In this document: piece by piece, positions 25,082 through 33,222 of the stretch
How the letters are laid out: every line of letters begins with the position of its first letter
Numbering within the stretch: position 1 is the stretch's first letter
NCBI RefSeq assembly: GCF_024529975.1
Contig: NZ_AP024898.1
Location: 620,001 to 684,000, forward strand
Direction: 5' to 3'
DNA: 64,000 nt
Source: Vibrio quintilis
GTDB lineage: Bacteria > Pseudomonadota > Gammaproteobacteria > Enterobacterales > Vibrionaceae
Translations under genes and position numbers: made by a program
The notes under the pieces: generated by a model
Told to the model about the DNA's origin: nothing
Seen by the model: the letters and a program-made list of their open reading frames with translations, nothing else
The model's database searches: none

Positions 25082-26323
25082 TCAGGACATTCGTTTACCG
25101 GATATATCGGTTTGGGACAGACGTCTGGCCAGGTTGTCCATCAGTGAGAACAGGATCTCAACGTTATAGCCAATCAGAAAAGCGATCAGCATCGGGGAGT
25201 ATTCTGCGGTCAGGGCTGCCTGATCTTTGCTGAATACCATACCACTGGAAATGCCCATGACACCGCCTAAAAGTATTCTCAGGTTGTAGTCCAGACAGCT
25301 TTTAACGGTAAAGGTTTCTTGTTTAAATGATTGATAAATCGAACGCAGCACCAGTGTAAATGCACCAAGACATCCAAGGAGCAGGGGCAGAATATACCCT
25401 TCGAGTAAATCAATCATATGACCGGCGGAGATGCGCGCGCCGAAGAATAAATAGTTGGATATTTGCAGCTGACGCTCAGAGGTGAGTTTATCGACGACTT
25501 TCTGATAACGGGCTATTTGGCGGGTAACCTGCCGGGAGCGCTCTTTGGTTTTGAGCTGTTCGATTTGTTTTTGGGCGGCACTCAGTTGTTTGTGATAGAT
25601 GAAGTCATCATATTCCGAGAAATGGATCTGAGGCTGAATGCCAAGCCGCCAGACAGTATTCCACTGATAAAGAAAAATACGGTTAGATTCAAACTTCTGC
25701 CCCGTCTCTTTCTCTGCCCGGGTGAGGCTTTTCAACTGCAGTTTTTGTTCCTCTGACAGCGAGTCCTGAGGCAGACTGGTTAATTGCGAGATCTTCTGTT
25801 GCAGGTCACTTTGAGACTCAAACAGCTTGTCTGATTTATTTAACACATCAAGGCCAATCATATAGTAAGACTGCAACATGACGGTAATCAGAATCAGCAG
25901 ACAGATCGCCATGCCGTAATACAGCGGAACTCGTTTGACCCGCTTATAGTGGCCTTTGTGCTGCTTTTGCCAAAAGCCGGACGGGGCGGTTTCTTTGACA
26001 CTGGTTAGCGTGGCCGGTTTGATTTGTTCCGCCAGCGCGCAATAGCACTGCCAGAAGCGGGATTCTTCCGCGACGGAGACTTTGCCGTTTTCCGTAAAAG
26101 CCTGTTTGGTCGTTAAGATGTCCTGAACGATATCGGGCGGAATTTTCATCCCTTTGCGACACAGGTAACTCAAAATCAGATCGACTTCCTCAATCGCACA
26201 GCTCAGTTCGGATTCATAGTCGTGGCGGGCTTTGGCTACTATGTTATCCGGCTTTTTCGCTGATTGCTCTGGTGAATTTTTTTGTGAACCTTCTGATGCA
26301 GTGTCTGTGGTTGTGGATGTCAT
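25082..26323 (-). CDS. multi-pass membrane protein of unknown function
   Basis: A 413-residue protein with a soluble N-terminal part (about 130 residues) and a membrane segment VPLYYGMAICLLILITVML. A long charged, probably coiled-coil stretch follows (SDLQQKISQL through KYQKVVDKLTSE-like residues), then three hydrophobic segments near the C-terminus (YILPLLLGCLGAFTLVL, ILLGGVMGISSGMVF, MLIAFLIGYNVEILFSL). The start follows GGAGAGAGGTC. It is convergent with the GH18 gene and divergent from the AraC-type regulator. The layout suggests a membrane complex subunit; I do not recognise a family. Confidence 0.65.
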   Translation of the reverse strand: MTSTTTDTASEGSQKNSPEQSAKKPDNIVAKARHDYESELSCAIEEVDLILSYLCRKGMKIPPDIVQDILTTKQAFTENGKVSVAEESRFWQCYCALAEQIKPATLTSVKETAPSGFWQKQHKGHYKRVKRVPLYYGMAICLLILITVMLQSYYMIGLDVLNKSDKLFESQSDLQQKISQLTSLPQDSLSEEQKLQLKSLTRAEKETGQKFESNRIFLYQWNTVWRLGIQPQIHFSEYDDFIYHKQLSAAQKQIEQLKTKERSRQVTRQIARYQKVVDKLTSERQLQISNYLFFGARISAGHMIDLLEGYILPLLLGCLGAFTLVLRSIYQSFKQETFTVKSCLDYNLRILLGGVMGISSGMVFSKDQAALTAEYSPMLIAFLIGYNVEILFSLMDNLARRLSQTDISGKRMS

Positions 26324-26738
26324 GACCTCTCTCCGGTGGCTGGTCTCTGCGGATTAGGTATAACTGTACGAGAGCGACATGTTGGGTTCTTTTTCTGCTG
26401 CAACAATGTCTTTGCCTGTGTAAACGAATCCGTGATTTGAGCGAGGGAACTGATGACATGTTGCAAGAAACGGAAAGAAAATGGCGATTGTATATTGTCC
26501 TTTAATACCCGATATCCTGAAGATGCCGTTTTATCATGAATTGCACGCATTTCTTCATCGTCCCGGCCGGGATTTTTGCCTGTCCTCCGATTATCGTCTT
26601 TCTCTGGGTCAACAGACTCTGGTATGTCCGGATTAGCTGTCGCAGTGTTTGATTCAGACGCTGAAGCGGATACTGAAACGGGTTCTGAAATGAATTGACT
26701 GCGGGCGCAGGTCGATATTGCACTCAGGAGGAAGATGG

Positions 26739-27578
26739 ATGGAAGATTCGCCTTATCGCATCATCGTGCAGTCAGGTCATCAGACGGTGCCGATGCAACT
26801 TTGTGAAAATTTAATTGATCAGCCGGTGAAAATTTTTCCGGTGAGTCTGGATAAACTGGTTGATCGGGTGATTGATCTGGCGCCCGATGTGATTCTGGCT
26901 GATGCAACCTATGGCAAAATTCGTGATATCCGTGCGGCCTGTCAACTGCTGCATAAACAGATGAATCATCAGCAGGTTGCGGTGCCGCCGGTGCTGGCTG
27001 TGATTGAGGGAAACAGCGGGCAGCGGGGAGAAGTGCTGCGTTACGGCGCGATTGATTGTGTCACTTATCCGTTTGACCCTCACGAAGTGATGATGCGGAT
27101 TGAATACAGCCTGCTGTTGCAGGAAGCTTGTCATCAGGGCCTGACCCCGTACCGGACCAGTCCGGGATTTTATACACTGTTTGCGGATCAGCCCGGCGAT
27201 GATCTGGCGAAGCAAACGGCTGATTACCTGCTGCAACATCTGGCAGCGCCGGTGACGCTGGTCCGGATTGCCCGGCAGATGCATACGAACCGGACCACCT
27301 TATCGAAAGCGTTTAAGCAGGCTTTTGGCTGTACTATTTTTTACTGGTTATACGAGCGCCGGATGGAAAGAGCGGCAGATTATCTGCTGCGGACTTATTA
27401 TGATATCCGGCAGGTGGCTTACCGGGTGGGATATCCCGATGCGAATAACTTTTCTACTGCGTTCAAAAAGAAATTCGGCAGTTCGCCGGGTCAGTTTCGT
27501 GCCCGGCATCAGAAATATCAGCGCAACCATACAAATCAGCACAGCAATACACATCAGCACACAACGGCTCAGACCTGA
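26739..27578 (+). CDS. AraC-family regulator with degenerate receiver domain
   Basis: A 279-residue regulator. Residues about 1-130 look like a response-regulator receiver (DVILADATYG at the phospho-acceptor strand, YGAIDCVTYPFDPHEVMMRI at strand 5). The expected Lys before PF is Tyr (TYPF), and the acidic pair near the N-terminus is absent, so phosphorylation is doubtful. The C-terminal half is a full AraC double helix-turn-helix (LVRIARQMHTNRTTLSKAF, then IRQVAYRVGYPDANNFSTAF, GSSPGQFR). The start is placed at the ATG 6 nt after AGGAGGA; an upstream TTG is less likely. By position it may control the surrounding protease/peptide/DUF2589 cluster, which is inference. Confidence 0.8.
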   Translation: MEDSPYRIIVQSGHQTVPMQLCENLIDQPVKIFPVSLDKLVDRVIDLAPDVILADATYGKIRDIRAACQLLHKQMNHQQVAVPPVLAVIEGNSGQRGEVLRYGAIDCVTYPFDPHEVMMRIEYSLLLQEACHQGLTPYRTSPGFYTLFADQPGDDLAKQTADYLLQHLAAPVTLVRIARQMHTNRTTLSKAFKQAFGCTIFYWLYERRMERAADYLLRTYYDIRQVAYRVGYPDANNFSTAFKKKFGSSPGQFRARHQKYQRNHTNQHSNTHQHTTAQT

Positions 27579-27689
27579 ATGCAGGGCAAACGGCCCTGCT
27601 CAGGCTTAGTCTCTGGTACAGAAAGCATCTGAAAAAACCGGAAAAAGATCCGCGGATGAGCGGCTCATCGTCCGGTTCATTCACCGTTA

Positions 27690-27919
27690 TCAGCAGGCCT
27701 GTTTCGCCAGAATCTGTGCTTCTTCAGCGATAAAATCGCAGTGCTCGCCTTTGATCCATAGCTCTTTCACTTTGATATGCCGCATTGCCATATAGCAGGC
27801 ATCGTCGGATAAACCTGATCACTGTTGCCCTGTGTCACCGGGCGGATAATCCCGTTATGGAAAATAAAATATTTCTCATCCCGGAGAGCGTCTGATCCGG
27901 TGTGAAGCAACTGATTCAT
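27690..27919 (-). pseudogene. small frameshifted gene, unidentified
   Basis: On the minus strand a coding-like stretch begins MNQLLHTGSDALRDEKYFIF and reads on through IIRPVTQGNSDQV. It continues only after a one-base shift near 27810 as LSDDACYMAMRHIKVKELW and ends FIAEEAQILAKQAC. The reading frame of the second part is closed upstream by a stop. More coding-like sequence (CGCHNVVFDRLLSKKKQN) lies before the ATG. I do not recognise the protein. A sequencing error is the alternative to a true frameshift. Confidence 0.35.
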
Positions 27920-28081
27920 GGCGACCCGGTTCTGTTTTTTCTTGGACAGTAACCGGTCAAAAACGACATTGTGACAACCGCAGGACAGTTCACAACAATT
28001 TGAATGATTGTGCCGGTTTCATTCAATATAAGGGAGCCGTCCGCCTGAATTCAGTATCACTTCGGCATCAGTTATTGAAAT

Positions 28082-28112
28082 AAAAAAGCGACGCCGGAGC
28101 ATCGCTTTTTTT
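28082..28112. terminator. bidirectional terminator
   Basis: A perfect 10-bp stem AAAAAAGCGA / TCGCTTTTTT with a 10-nt loop. It has an A-run on one side and a T-run on the other, so it can stop transcription from either direction. It lies 101 bp downstream of the 178-residue gene's stop (minus strand). GGACAG motif copies at 28131-28139 and 28165-28173 lie between them. Confidence 0.8.
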
Positions 28113-28212
28113 GCAGGTTACGCTTTTAACGGACAGGCGCTTATCGCCTCCTTATCGTGCTGATAGGGACAGACGCCGGTCTGTCTGACCACTGCTCAGG
28201 TATTGTCCCCTT

Positions 28213-28749
28213 TTATTCCACGGCTACTTCTGCCGGTGTGCTTTGTTCTTCCTGTGCGATCTGGCGATAGGTCCAGGCTTTTAAAGCCACCTGAAGTGCG
28301 GCGAATGCACCCAGCATTTCCCCCTGATCACCTTTCAGTGATTTGGCTGTATCCAGTTGGTGTTCGAGTAAATCGGCCAGCAGTTTTGGTGAGTTGCTCT
28401 GTTGGTGCAGCATCACACTGGTGCCGGACGCATTCTCCAGACAGACTTTGGTGGCATGATTCTGGCTGGATCTCAGGCGTTGATCGACCGCCTGGAAGAT
28501 CTCAAACAGCTCCATCACGGCCTGGTGGTGCTTCTCCGGCTGAAGCCAGAAGTTCATCAAGGCAAAGGCATTTTGACCTGCACTGGCTTCTTTTAATTCC
28601 GACATCATTTGTGCCATATCTTTTTGTGGTGACATCGCCGCCATAAAATCGGTCAGTTCTTTGACCGATTGCTGCTGAAAATCAAACCAGTGCTTCATTG
28701 CCTCAGTTACCCGTGACCAGTCTTGCTGAAAAGGCATCAGATAAAACAT
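28213..28749 (-). CDS. hypothetical helical protein, possibly phasin-like
   Basis: A 178-residue, largely helical soluble protein (WSRVTEAMKHWFDFQQQSVK, MELFEIFQAVDQRLRSS, LLADLLEHQLDTAKSL) with no signal peptide. A good SD (GGAGAG) precedes the ATG. It lies 31 bp behind a polyhydroxybutyrate depolymerase gene on the same strand, so the two are probably one operon. Helix content, size and neighbour make a phasin-like granule protein conceivable, but I see no diagnostic motif. Confidence 0.55.
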   Translation of the reverse strand: MFYLMPFQQDWSRVTEAMKHWFDFQQQSVKELTDFMAAMSPQKDMAQMMSELKEASAGQNAFALMNFWLQPEKHHQAVMELFEIFQAVDQRLRSSQNHATKVCLENASGTSVMLHQQSNSPKLLADLLEHQLDTAKSLKGDQGEMLGAFAALQVALKAWTYRQIAQEEQSTPAEVAVE

Positions 28750-28780
28750 ATATTCTCTCCATGTGATGGGTTTTATTGGA

Positions 28781-29860
28781 TTAATAATCAGTCGGTTTGC
28801 TGCTCAGGCGTTCGACCATGCGATAGACAGCACTGACTTGTGGTGAATCTTTAGTGAAGTAGTCCGGATTCGGGTCATCCGGTGAAGAATATCCCCAGAA
28901 ATCCCAGCAGCCTTTCGGGTTGTAGGGCTTTTCGGTCGAGGGATGAACCTGCGGGTAGAGCATGATGAGGTTGTAGGCATCGGCATAGGCGTTATAACCG
29001 GTCTGGTTATAGTATTTATCCTTAATGACTGTTGCACCCTGCTCACAACCGTGGAAAACCACATGAATACTGCACCGGGTGTCTTTTTCTTTACACTTGT
29101 CGGGGATGTAGACATAACCGGTTTTATCCATGCTGGTATAAGGTGATTTGATGAATTCGGATTGATCAAACGGTACCGCTTTAGCCTCTGGTTTAGCCTC
29201 TGGTTTAAGTTCGCTGGTATTCAGTCCGGAATATATTTTGTTCAGAATGTTTTCAGCCAGTGAAATCCCACAATTATTTACAAAAGGTGGTTTGGTCGCA
29301 CTACATGTGCTGTCTTTGGCATTTTCTGTAATGATGGCATGACCGGCATTGGTATCGTTTTTGTAAAGAATATCCTCTACGCCCAGTGACTGATAAAAGT
29401 TTTGTGTTTGATCCATGACCAGCATGCTGACGGTTTTATCGCTGCTGCCACTGAACAGATACAGATGATCTTTCTTCAGATTTTCTACCGGATCGATTTT
29501 TCCCTCTGCGGCCAGCTGACGGGTTTTTTTGACCAGCAATGGTATGTTTGGCCCGGCGCTTTTGGTCAGCGGGTTCATACAGGTGTTCATCGCATTTTCC
29601 AGGTAAGTACTGGTCGGCCAGGATTGCGCGCACAGGTAAGGCCCGCCAGCGATAATTCCGGCACCTTTCATAATGGCGGAATGCGCGACTAAGAACTGTG
29701 TGGTCATAAATGCGCCGGATGATAAGCCGGAGACCGATGTGTTGCTGATCTCTGCGCCGACCGCCGGCAATTTATCCATGGCATGGGTTGCCAGCGGAAT
29801 GAGTATCATGGATAAAACAGACCAGCGCGATAGCGGATTGCGTTTATTTGTCTTCATCAT
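28781..29860 (-). CDS. extracellular-type polyhydroxybutyrate depolymerase
   Basis: A 359-residue secreted alpha/beta-hydrolase of the PHB depolymerase type. After a signal peptide (ending near THAMD) come the nucleophile motif in SVSGLSSGAFMTTQFL, the Asp region LYLFSGSSDKTV, the His in NDTNAGHAI, and a second block IHVVFHGCEQGA with CWDFWGYSS near the C-terminus. It is expected to cleave poly(3-hydroxybutyrate) or short hydroxyalkanoate esters outside the cytoplasm. A small internal duplication (KPEAKPEAK, around residue 220) is visible. No separate substrate-binding domain is seen. Confidence 0.8.
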   Translation of the reverse strand: MMKTNKRNPLSRWSVLSMILIPLATHAMDKLPAVGAEISNTSVSGLSSGAFMTTQFLVAHSAIMKGAGIIAGGPYLCAQSWPTSTYLENAMNTCMNPLTKSAGPNIPLLVKKTRQLAAEGKIDPVENLKKDHLYLFSGSSDKTVSMLVMDQTQNFYQSLGVEDILYKNDTNAGHAIITENAKDSTCSATKPPFVNNCGISLAENILNKIYSGLNTSELKPEAKPEAKAVPFDQSEFIKSPYTSMDKTGYVYIPDKCKEKDTRCSIHVVFHGCEQGATVIKDKYYNQTGYNAYADAYNLIMLYPQVHPSTEKPYNPKGCWDFWGYSSPDDPNPDYFTKDSPQVSAVYRMVERLSSKPTDY

Positions 29861-30100
29861 TGATTCCTGTTTGCCAAAGTTGAGTTGTCATATAATCACT
29901 TTAGGTTATGGGTTTAGTTACAATCAGTTCTTTGGCAAATACAGGCCGGGCTTTGGCAGCGCATATTTGTCATGTTGCGCACATATGAATATTCCGGAGC
30001 TGAAAACCTGGGTATTTTCACTGCAAGACCCCCCGTTTTGTCCTATAGTTGCCGCCATCAAATCAGTAAAGTCGTTTTATTTGACCTGAGCTGAATTTGC

Positions 30101-31465
30101 ATGAGAGATGAAAACACCATTTTCCGGATCAATGATTTGAAACCTGTCAGGCAGGCGCTGAGTCCTGAACTCAGCTGGTGCCAGAGCCTGATTCACGCCC
30201 GCCTGTCAGAACAGTTGTTACCCGGAATCGAGGCCGGGATGCCGGATATTGTGCCGGACGATCCTTACGGCGCTTTTGTCACGCAGCAGGGGTGTGATGC
30301 CAGAACCCGCCTGACGCTCTGTCTTGCCATGATTCCTGAAGTGGCACCTGCACTGTTTGATGTGTTGCTTCAGCTCAATGAACAGACCCAGCGGCCTTAT
30401 ACTGAATTTGGTCTGGTGGAGTATGACGGCATCGTCCGGGCGACCGGACACACGCTGGGTTTTTTACTCGGCGGCGACCCGCTGCAAAGCCGGTTGCAGG
30501 TGATGCGCCTGTTATCCGGGGAAGCAGAGCCGGGAGAGTGGCTGATCCGGGATAATTCGCCGGAGGCGACTCCGGTGTTGTGGCAGCGGCTGCAACTGCG
30601 GCCGGAGGTTTTACAGCAGCTCCTGCTGCCTGACATGCCTGCCCGGCCGACGGTGATCAATCATCTGGCGACCCGGCTTGAAACCGCATTATGCTGGCAC
30701 GATTTAATGCTGTCGGAGGCTGTGTACCGGGATCTGGATGAGATTGAGTTATGGCTGAGCTATGGCGAACGGCTGGGAAAGGAGTGGCAGTTGGCCGGTA
30801 AAATCCGCGAGGGTTTCCGGGCGCTGTTTTACGGCCCGCCGGGCACGGGTAAAACTCTGACGGCAACCCTGTTGGGTCAGCGGACCAACCGGCCGGTATA
30901 CCGGGTTGATATCGGCGCGGTGACCTCAAAATATATCGGGGAAACTGAGAAGAATTTGGAGCAGGTGTTTCAGCAGGCAGAGCGTCATCACTGGCTGCTG
31001 TTTTTTGATGAAGCGGATGCCCTGTTCGGCCAGCGGGTACAGACCAGCGGCGCGAATGATCAGTTTGCCAATCAGAATGTGGCCTATCTGCTGCAACGCA
31101 TCGAGAGTTTTGGCGGCATTATTATTCTGGCTACGAATTTACAGGATAACTTAGACGAGGCATTTTTCCGGCGTTTTGAATCGACGGTTTATTTTCCCAG
31201 GCCGGATGAAAGTGTGCGGCTGGCGCTGTGGGAAAACGCACTGCCACCGGCAAAACGCACCCCGGATATCAATCTCCATCAGCTGGCCTGTGAGTATCCG
31301 TTCAGTGGCGCAGAAATCATTAATATCGTTCGCTACGCGGCACTCAAGGTGATGAGTCAGGATCGGGAGCGGGTCTCAATGGCAGAGCTGGCATTGGGGA
31401 TTAAGAAAGCACAGCAAATGATGCAGGAGGGGCTTTTGTCGGCGGGGAGGCATTCTTTTTTTTAA
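30101..31465 (+). CDS. AAA+ ATPase resembling the eCIS (Afp15-type) ATPase
   Basis: A 454-residue protein: a helical N-terminal domain of about 220 residues, then one classical AAA+ domain with Walker A FYGPPGTGKT, Walker B LLFFDEADALFG, sensor-1 IILATN and arginine-finger region FFRRFES. The wording SKYIGETEKNLEQVF and ANQNVAYLLQRIESFGGI is like the AAA+ ATPases accompanying extracellular contractile injection systems (Afp15/Pvc15). No sheath, tube or baseplate gene is present in the window, so it is an orphan here or serves a different complex. The SD is weak. A terminator-like inverted repeat follows. Confidence 0.75.
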   Translation: MRDENTIFRINDLKPVRQALSPELSWCQSLIHARLSEQLLPGIEAGMPDIVPDDPYGAFVTQQGCDARTRLTLCLAMIPEVAPALFDVLLQLNEQTQRPYTEFGLVEYDGIVRATGHTLGFLLGGDPLQSRLQVMRLLSGEAEPGEWLIRDNSPEATPVLWQRLQLRPEVLQQLLLPDMPARPTVINHLATRLETALCWHDLMLSEAVYRDLDEIELWLSYGERLGKEWQLAGKIREGFRALFYGPPGTGKTLTATLLGQRTNRPVYRVDIGAVTSKYIGETEKNLEQVFQQAERHHWLLFFDEADALFGQRVQTSGANDQFANQNVAYLLQRIESFGGIIILATNLQDNLDEAFFRRFESTVYFPRPDESVRLALWENALPPAKRTPDINLHQLACEYPFSGAEIINIVRYAALKVMSQDRERVSMAELALGIKKAQQMMQEGLLSAGRHSFF

Positions 31466-31546
31466 TGGTTTGCTGTTTTTTGCTGTCTTTTGTTTGTCTC
31501 TGCTGTCTTTTGCTTCAGTGGGATGGTTTGTGGCGCACCTGCATCG

Positions 31547-31588
31547 ACAAATCTGGAACTTTCTTTCTGAAAGTCCCAGATTTGTTTT
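31547..31588 (+). terminator. inverted repeat after the AAA+ gene
   Basis: A 16-bp inverted repeat with one mismatch (ACAAATCTGGAACTTT / AAAGTCCCAGATTTGT, 31547-31562 and 31570-31585) followed by TTTG. A related half-copy, ACAAATCTGAAACTTT, lies at 33101-33116 on the far side of the transposase. Confidence 0.6.
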
Positions 31589-31608
31589 GTGGTTTCATTG
31601 GTGGGTTT

Positions 31609-32376
31609 AACCTCGTTCCCATGCTCCGCGTGGGAATGCATACCGAGCTAAAAATTACCATGATTGGCAGATATTGACTGGTTTTTTTGCTCACATCGAT
31701 CATGAGATAACCTCGTTCCCATGCTCCGCGTGGGAATGCATACCGAGCCAAAAATTACCATGATTGGAAGATATTGACTGGGTTTTTTGCTCACATCGAT
31801 CATGAGATAACCTCGTTCCCATGCTCCGCGTGGGAATGCATACCGAGCTAAAAATTACCATGATTGGAAGATATTGACTGGGTTTTTTTGCTCACATCGA
31901 TCATGAGATAACCTCGTTCCCATGCTCCGCGTGGGAATGCATACCGAGCCAAAAATTACCATGATTGGAAGATATTGACTGGGTTTTTTGCTCACATCGA
32001 TCATGAGATAATCTCGTTCCCATGCTCCGCGTGGGAATGCATACCAAGCCAAAAATTACCATGATTGGCAGATATTGACTGGTTTTTTTGCTCACATCGA
32101 TCATGAGATAACCTCGTTCCCATGCTCCGCGTGGGAATGCATACCAAGCCAAAAATTACCATGATTGGCAGATATTGACTGGTTTTTTTGCTCACATCGA
32201 TCATGAAATAACCTCGTTCCCACGCTCCGCGTGGTAATGCATACCGAGCCCAAAATTACCATGATTGGCAGATATTGACTGGGTTTTTTGCTCACATCGA
32301 TCATGAGAGAACCTCGTTCCCACGCTCTGCGTGGGAATGCATACCGAGCTAAAAATTACCATGATTGGCAGATATC
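31609..32376. repeat. tandem array of eight ~100-bp REP-containing units
   Basis: Eight head-to-tail units begin at about 31611, 31711, 31811, 31912, 32012, 32112, 32212 and 32312 (period 100, once 101). Each holds a REP-like hairpin core CGTTCCCATGCTCCGCG plus TGGGAATGCATACC, then a conserved spacer with ATTACCATGATTGG, ATATTGACTGG, a T-run and GCTCACATCGATCATGA. Units differ at only a few positions (for example GAGCTA/GAGCCA/AAGCCA). The period is not a multiple of three, so the open frames through it rotate and are not genes. There are no variable spacers, so this is not CRISPR. The last unit merges into the 3' end of the RAYT gene. Confidence 0.9.
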
Positions 32377-32886
32377 AATGAGTCCTGTTTCACCTTCATA
32401 ATTACGAGCACTTGAATAACGCCAGTGAGTCGCTTTATCGACATAGCCTCTTTTAACCGGGTTTTGGTGAATATATTCAACCTTCTGATGCATCATTTCA
32501 TCACCTTGTATTAATTCGGGGTATGCTCCTTCCTGCCAAAACTGATAAGCGCGGTCATTCTTATGTGCTTTTTTGTAAAACGCTAACTGGTCGAGTATCG
32601 TTTTGGCTTTATGCTGAGTTAAATACAAGATCAATTGCCTGGCTGTATAGGATTTAAACCGAGCAATATCCCGATCTAACTGCTGACTTTGTACGACCAT
32701 ATGTAAGTGATTTTCTAATATGACGTAAGCGTGTATTTTCATGTTTTCACGCATTAGAAAAGAGAGTGAATCAAGTAAAATGTTGACGGTTTGTGGACGG
32801 GTGAAAACAGGTATCCAGTGTAAAACTGTCAGGGTTACAAAATGAGGCGCACCCTGATGCATGATTTTGTATCGACTTCTTCCCAT
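32356..32886 (-). CDS. REP-associated tyrosine transposase (RAYT, IS200-like)
   Basis: A 176-residue Y1/HUH transposase of the RAYT (TnpA-REP) family. It has a RYKIMHQGAPHFVTLTV start, the metal-binding His pair in LENHLHMVVQS, and the catalytic tyrosine helix KVEYIHQNPVKRGYV. It is flanked by REP hairpins: the eight-unit array on its 3' side and inverted copies on its 5' side (32985-33020, 33185-33222). Its last codons (ICQSW and stop) are encoded within the repeat unit. RAYTs recognise REP hairpins and are thought to spread them. Confidence 0.9.
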   Translation of the reverse strand: MGRSRYKIMHQGAPHFVTLTVLHWIPVFTRPQTVNILLDSLSFLMRENMKIHAYVILENHLHMVVQSQQLDRDIARFKSYTARQLILYLTQHKAKTILDQLAFYKKAHKNDRAYQFWQEGAYPELIQGDEMMHQKVEYIHQNPVKRGYVDKATHWRYSSARNYEGETGLIDICQSW

Positions 32887-32984
32887 GAATCCCCATTATA
32901 TTCAATTCGCTTATTGCGGATTATGCACTGGATGATAACCGGGGATAGTACAAGAGCAGAACTTTGCGTGGCACTTCTAAGTCA

Positions 32985-33020
32985 GGTATGCATTCCCACG
33001 CGGAGCGTGGGAACGAGGTT
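32985..33020. repeat. REP hairpin, inverted relative to the array
   Basis: GGTATGCATTCCCACGCGG followed by AGCGTGGGAACGAGGTT is the reverse complement of the REP core in the array, placed on the 5' side of the RAYT gene. The transposase is thus bracketed by oppositely oriented REPs. Confidence 0.85.
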
Positions 33021-33100
33021 TACTAAAAGGAACCAAAAACGTCTTTTTTTGCTTGGTCATGCGTGGGTCGTGACCGATTTATAAGCGCGTCCCTGCGCTG

Positions 33101-33222
33101 ACAAATCTGAAACTTTCTCCCTGAAAATTCCTCCTTTGAGCAGCGATCAATTTGGCTGTGTTTTGTTTGTTTCTGCTGTCTTTAACCCTTGTTCCCACGG
33201 TCCTCCGTGGGAATACATATCG
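33101..33222. repeat. outer flanking repeats of the RAYT locus
   Basis: A diverged REP (GTTCCCACGGTCCTCCGTGG, about 33190-33209) is preceded by ACAAATCTGAAACTTTCT (33101) and by TGTTTGTTTCTGCTGTCTTT. Similar sequences occur on the other side of the array at 31547 and about 31490-31509. No gene is seen from 33223 to 33451. Confidence 0.6.

Noticed and set aside
26320..26550. A 76-codon minus-strand frame whose stop overlaps the membrane-protein start
   Set aside because: The ATGA overlap is suggestive of coupling, but there is no clear ribosome-binding site and the composition is not convincing.
31465..31677. A 70-codon plus-strand frame after the AAA+ gene
   Set aside because: It runs through a terminator-like inverted repeat into the tandem array and has no ribosome-binding site.
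31515..32304. Several overlapping minus-strand frames of 65-83 codons with CIPTRSMGTRL wording
   Set aside because: They are translations of the tandem 100-bp repeat; the frame changes with each unit, so they are not genes.
31609..32376. Possible CRISPR array
   Set aside because: The whole 100-bp unit is conserved, with no variable spacers, and no cas genes are present.
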